Shown: positions 5,204-8,108 of the stretch, piece by piece
Layout of the letters: each line of letters starts with the position of its first letter
Numbering within the stretch: the first letter of the stretch is position 1
Source: an uncultured Ruminiclostridium sp.
Lineage (GTDB): Bacteria > Bacillota > Clostridia > Oscillospirales > Ruminococcaceae
Assembly (NCBI GenBank): GCA_910585505.1
Contig: CAJUFF010000136.1
Coordinates: 1-8,108, forward strand
Length of the DNA stretch: 8,108 nucleotides
Direction: 5' to 3'
Program-made: the position numbers and the translations under genes
The notes under the pieces: model-generated
Seen by the model: the letters and a program-made list of their open reading frames with translations, nothing else
Told to the model about the DNA's origin: nothing
Database searches by the model: none

Positions 5204-6421
5204 ATGGAAAAGGTCACAGTGCGAATTTGCCAACGGGATTACAGCCTTAAGACTGACGAAAGCCCGGAAAAAATCATTAAATTAGCCGAACAGCTTGAAC
5301 AGACCATACATTTTGTTTCACGCAAGGCAAGAGGGATGAGTGAAACGGAAATCACCACCTTAGCCTCCATGCTGCTGATCAGCGATATAGAAAATATATT
5401 GAAAAAAAACTATGTACCCGCCGATGAAGCGGAAAGCAAGCTGCGTCATGTAAAAGACAGGCTTGACGACTTAAGAAAAGAAATGGCGGAGCAGGCGGCG
5501 GAAGCAAGAAAAGAAAAGGAAAGGCTTACCGCTTTCCTTGAACAAAGCCGTCAAACGGAGACCAATCTGAAAACACAGATTGACGAGCTTAATAAACAGC
5601 TTGAAAAACAAGCGGTTATTATAACTGAGGACAGCATAAAAAAAGAACAGCTTAAAAATGAAAAAATAAGTCTTTCCAAAGAACTTGAACAAAGCAGACA
5701 GAACGAAAACAACCTTCAGCTCCGCATAGATGAAATGGGGAAAAAGGTGGACGACCAGGCTGCAATAATTGCTGACAATACTTTTGAAATGGAAAACGAA
5801 CAGCTTAAAGCGGAAAAGAAATCGGCCGACGACGCTTTAAGACAAATCAAGGAAAGCGAAGCCGCTTTAAAAACAGATATTGAGCGAATAAAAGCGGAAA
5901 AAGACGCCCTTTATGAAGAAAACGAAAAGCTGAAGCAGTCCTCCGAATCTGCGAGAACACAGTTTGAAGAATTGGCGGTAGTCAAAAACGAGGAATCGGA
6001 GAGACTGCGCCTGAGAGTAGCGGAATATGAAAAGCAGCTTGAAACTCTTGAGCAGGAATACGAACAGGAGTTGGAAGCGGTTTACGACGAGCACGAAAAA
6101 GAAAGCAAGATTCTCAGCGAAAAGAAACAAAGAGAAGTAGAAGCCTTAAAGGCGGAATATGACAAAAAGCTTGAAGCCGAGAAAGAGGAACTCAAGAATA
6201 AGATAAGCGAGCTTGAAAACAAAAACAAGGAGCAGGAGGAAACGAACGCCACGATGCAAACCACTTTGTCAAATTATGAGGCTGCATTCAACCAATATGT
6301 AAAAGACAAAGAACAGGAGCTGAGACAGGCACAGGAGGAGACGGAAGCAGTCAAGTCCAAAAACGCCGATTTAGAAAAACAGCTTGCGCTGTCGGGTGAC
6401 GTTCAGATGACCATATGTTAG
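5204..6421 (+). CDS. zapA: ZapA-like cell-division protein with very long coiled-coil extension
   Basis: A 405-residue soluble protein. Residues 1-70 match the ZapA head: a beta strand (KVTVRICQRDYSLKTDES), a helix (PEKIIKLAEQLEQTIHFVSR), and a segment MSETEITTLASMLLISDIEN like the conserved second helix. ZapA binds FtsZ and cross-links filaments at the division ring. Known ZapA proteins are usually about 85-130 residues, so this one is three to four times longer. From about residue 75 to 395 it is almost pure coiled coil rich in Glu, Lys, Gln and Leu, with three degenerate copies of a unit of about 49 residues starting at 112, 161 and 212. The tail ends SGDVQMTIC. The start at 5204 is chosen because GGAAAGGAAA lies at 5186-5195 and the ZapA fold begins there; the upstream in-frame ATG at 5150 adds residues unlike ZapA. 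It is first in the rightward operon and overlaps the U32 gene by seven bases. The head assignment is fairly sure; the role of the tail is unknown. Confidence 0.82.
   Translation: MEKVTVRICQRDYSLKTDESPEKIIKLAEQLEQTIHFVSRKARGMSETEITTLASMLLISDIENILKKNYVPADEAESKLRHVKDRLDDLRKEMAEQAAEARKEKERLTAFLEQSRQTETNLKTQIDELNKQLEKQAVIITEDSIKKEQLKNEKISLSKELEQSRQNENNLQLRIDEMGKKVDDQAAIIADNTFEMENEQLKAEKKSADDALRQIKESEAALKTDIERIKAEKDALYEENEKLKQSSESARTQFEELAVVKNEESERLRLRVAEYEKQLETLEQEYEQELEAVYDEHEKESKILSEKKQREVEALKAEYDKKLEAEKEELKNKISELENKNKEQEETNATMQTTLSNYEAAFNQYVKDKEQELRQAQEETEAVKSKNADLEKQLALSGDVQMTIC
5537..5938 (+). repeat. Three degenerate tandem repeats inside the ZapA-like coiled coil
   Basis: Unit 1 starts at 5537 (LEQSRQTETNLKTQIDEL), unit 2 at 5684 (LEQSRQNENNLQLRIDEM) and a weaker unit 3 at 5837 (LRQIKESEAALKTDIERI). 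Starts are 147 and 153 bases apart, that is 49 and 51 codons, so the frame and heptad register can be kept. Units 1 and 2 also share a QA-I-I run about 24 residues in. Confidence 0.65.
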
Positions 6422-7653
6422 AGATACTTGCACCGTGCGGCTCTCCGGAATCTCTGAACGCGGCTCTGAATGCGGGAGCGGACGCTGTGTACTTGGGTCT
6501 TTCGTCTTTCTCCGCCAGAAAAAATGCGGTAAACTTTACCTTCGATGATCTTAAAGCGGGAGTTAAAAAGGCACATAGGTATGGCGTTAAAGTTTACGCC
6601 GCCATAAATACCCTTGTGTTTGACGACGAGATAAAGGAGCTTGAAAAAACGGTGATTCAGGCTAAGGAAGCGGAGGTCAACGCTGTTATCGTTCAGGATT
6701 TGGGAGCGGCAAAGATTGTAAAAAAGCTTGCCCCCGAACTTAAGATGCACGCTTCCACACAGATGACCGTCACTTCGGCAAGCGGAGCGGCATTTGCCAA
6801 AAAATACGGCTTTACACGAATAGTTCTGCCGAGAGAGCTGTCATTGGAAGAAATAAAAAAAATAACTTCACGCACAGATATTGAAACGGAGGTTTTTGTT
6901 CACGGAGCGCTTTGCGTATGCGTAAGCGGTCAGTGTCTTTTAAGCGCCGTTATCGGCGGCAGGAGCGGCAACCGCGGGTTGTGCGCACAGCCCTGCCGTC
7001 TCAATTATATCTGCGGCAAAAGAGAAAATGTTCTCTCATTAAAGGATCTTTCACTGATAGACGAATTGAAGCGTCTGGAAAAAGCCGGAGTAACCTCCGC
7101 AAAAATAGAAGGCAGAATGAAAAGACCCGAATATGTGGAAGCGGTTACAGGTCAGTGTAAAGCAGCGCTTAACGGCGAAAAGACGGATATCGGTCTTTTA
7201 AAAACCGTTTTTTCGAGAAGCGGCTTCACCAAAGGCTACTTTGACGAAAGCTTTTCGGAAATGAGAGGAATAAGGCGCAAAGAAGACGCCGAAGGCTCCG
7301 AGGAAGCACTTAAGGAGATCAGGCAGCTTTACAGACAGCCGTTAAAAAGATATAAAATAGATATCACTATCGTAGCAAAAAAAAATACTCCGCTATATTG
7401 CAAAGCGGTATGCGGCGATATAATCTCCGAGGTTTACGGGGAAATTCCGCAAAAAGCAATCAACAGAAATATCAATGAAAAAGAAATTTCCGAAAGGATA
7501 GGTAAATTCGGCGGTACTGTTTTTGAAGCGGCGTCGATAAAGTGCAGCGCCGATAAAGGAATAGCCATCCCCGCAGCGGTCTTGAACGGACTCAGAAGAA
7601 GCCTCGCGAAACAGCTTGAAGATAAAATAGAAGAAAAAACCAAAAAATTGTAA
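6415..7653 (+). CDS. U32-family protein (peptidase U32 / tRNA or rRNA hydroxylation type)
   Basis: A 412-residue cytoplasmic protein. The opening LEILAPCGSPESLNAALNAG, INTLVFDDE (64-72), HASTQMTV (112-119) and IEGRMKRPEY (231-240) are U32 landmarks. The family signature E-x-F-x2-G-A-L-C-x4-G-x-C-x-L-S is met at residues 159-177. Cys167, Cys174, Cys190 and Cys194 resemble the iron-sulfur ligand cysteines of characterised relatives. Members once called collagenases include E. coli RlhA (23S rRNA hydroxylation), TrhP/YegQ (hydroxylation of tRNA uridine 34) and UbiU/UbiV; by analogy this is more likely an RNA-modification protein than a protease (inference). It ends at the stage where many clostridial relatives continue into a longer C-terminal (DUF3656-type) region. 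The ATG overlaps the zapA-like stop by seven bases and lacks a strong SD, which points to translational coupling. zapA next to a U32 gene is, as I recall, common in Clostridia. Confidence 0.9.
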   Translation: MLEILAPCGSPESLNAALNAGADAVYLGLSSFSARKNAVNFTFDDLKAGVKKAHRYGVKVYAAINTLVFDDEIKELEKTVIQAKEAEVNAVIVQDLGAAKIVKKLAPELKMHASTQMTVTSASGAAFAKKYGFTRIVLPRELSLEEIKKITSRTDIETEVFVHGALCVCVSGQCLLSAVIGGRSGNRGLCAQPCRLNYICGKRENVLSLKDLSLIDELKRLEKAGVTSAKIEGRMKRPEYVEAVTGQCKAALNGEKTDIGLLKTVFSRSGFTKGYFDESFSEMRGIRRKEDAEGSEEALKEIRQLYRQPLKRYKIDITIVAKKNTPLYCKAVCGDIISEVYGEIPQKAINRNINEKEISERIGKFGGTVFEAASIKCSADKGIAIPAAVLNGLRRSLAKQLEDKIEEKTKKL

Positions 7654-7671
7654 AGGTAAGGATAAGCGTTT

Positions 7672-8061
7672 ATGATAAGAGAAATAAATGAGTCGGATAA
7701 AAACGAGTATATTGAGATGGCCGAAAATTTTTATTGCTCCGACGCCGTTTCCCATAAAATACCCAAAGAAAACTTTGAATCCGCATTTGAGTCTGCAATA
7801 AATAATAACCCTTTTATAAAGCTGTATATACTGGAAAACGAAGGAATTATCGCAGGCTATGCCACAATTGCCGTTACCTTTACCACCGAAGGAGGAGGAA
7901 AAACCGTTTGGCTTGACGAACTGTATATTAAGCCGGAATATCGTGGAAAAGGTCTTGGCAGGGAGCTTATAGGTTTTCTTAAATCAGATGGAAGCATTAA
8001 AAGAATCCGCCTTGAAATAACACCGGAAAATGAAAAAGCAAAAAAGCTGTATAGAGTCTGA
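7672..8061 (+). CDS. GNAT-family N-acetyltransferase, C-terminus probably truncated
   Basis: A 129-residue protein with the GNAT fold: an opening beta strand MIREINESD, a central strand IAGYATIAVTF (60-70), then motif A, LDELYIKPEYRGKGLGRELI (81-100), whose RGKGLG (91-96) binds the pyrophosphate of acetyl-CoA. Motif B follows as RLEITPENEKAKKLY. Family members normally continue with a few residues, a Gly-Phe turn and a last beta strand, about 15-20 residues after the Leu-Tyr; here a TGA comes two codons after it. Another frame would continue SLNNEPCKCQ to a TAA at 8085-8087, so a one-base loss near 8053 may have cut the end. AAGGA at 7658-7662, nine bases before the ATG, supports the start. 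It follows the U32 gene by 18 bases, so it is co-transcribed. The acceptor substrate cannot be predicted. Confidence 0.85.
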   Translation: MIREINESDKNEYIEMAENFYCSDAVSHKIPKENFESAFESAINNNPFIKLYILENEGIIAGYATIAVTFTTEGGGKTVWLDELYIKPEYRGKGLGRELIGFLKSDGSIKRIRLEITPENEKAKKLYRV

Positions 8062-8098
8062 ATAACGAACCGTGTAAATGTCAATAATATCCAAAAAG

Positions 8099-8106
8099 AA
8101 AGGAAG
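8099..8106 (+). promoter_or_regulatory. Ribosome binding site of a following gene beyond the right edge
   Basis: AAAGGAAG ends two bases before the window edge, in the same style as the SD sites of the other genes here. A start codon is expected within about ten bases to the right, so the rightward operon probably continues. Confidence 0.5.
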
Positions 8107-8108
8107 TA

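Noticed and set aside
6404..6418. C-terminal QMTIC of the zapA-like protein as a sliding-clamp binding motif (QLSLF type)
   Set aside because: The last position is Cys rather than Phe or Leu, and there is no other hint of a link to replication.
7393..7755. Reverse open frame of 120 codons across the U32/GNAT junction
   Set aside because: It is antisense to two supported genes and its Phe/Tyr-rich translation is typical of a shadow frame.

Overview
This window looks like chromosomal DNA from a low-to-mid GC Gram-positive anaerobe, probably class Clostridia (inference). The pointers are purine-rich Shine-Dalgarno (SD) sites of the GGAAAGG type before most starts, TTGATT/TAGAAT and TATAAT promoters, a ZapA gene followed directly by a U32-family gene, and a heterodimeric ABC exporter resembling Thermotoga TM287/TM288. 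No tRNA, rRNA, CRISPR array, insertion sequence or phage gene was seen.

The left half is read leftwards. From a promoter near 4898-4926 come two half-transporter genes, 4853-3123 and 3083-1314. Together they form one heterodimeric ABC exporter: the first subunit carries the degenerate ATPase residues and the second the catalytic ones. Next comes a worn stretch (1300-293). It holds an unrecognised ORF without a proper start signal (1240-725) and a frame-broken gene (816-293) resembling an effector-binding-domain protein. At the left edge a separate AT-rich unit carries the first 47 codons of an AraC-family regulator (141-1, running off the window), with a 9-bp inverted repeat in its upstream region.

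The right half is read rightwards. A 350-base divergent intergenic region (4854-5203) carries promoters for both directions and several inverted repeats, including an 11-bp one just downstream of the rightward -10 box. The rightward operon has a ZapA-like cell-division protein with a very long coiled-coil tail (5204-6421), a U32-family protein overlapping it by 7 bases (6415-7653), and a GNAT acetyltransferase whose C-terminus looks cut by a frameshift (7672-8061). An SD-like sequence at the right edge announces another gene just outside.

The most unusual item is the ZapA-like protein: a ZapA head of about 70 residues on a coiled coil of more than 300 residues that contains three degenerate copies of a unit of about 49 residues. 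I did not find a clearly new multi-gene system. The rest is recognisable housekeeping or transport machinery plus decaying accessory genes.
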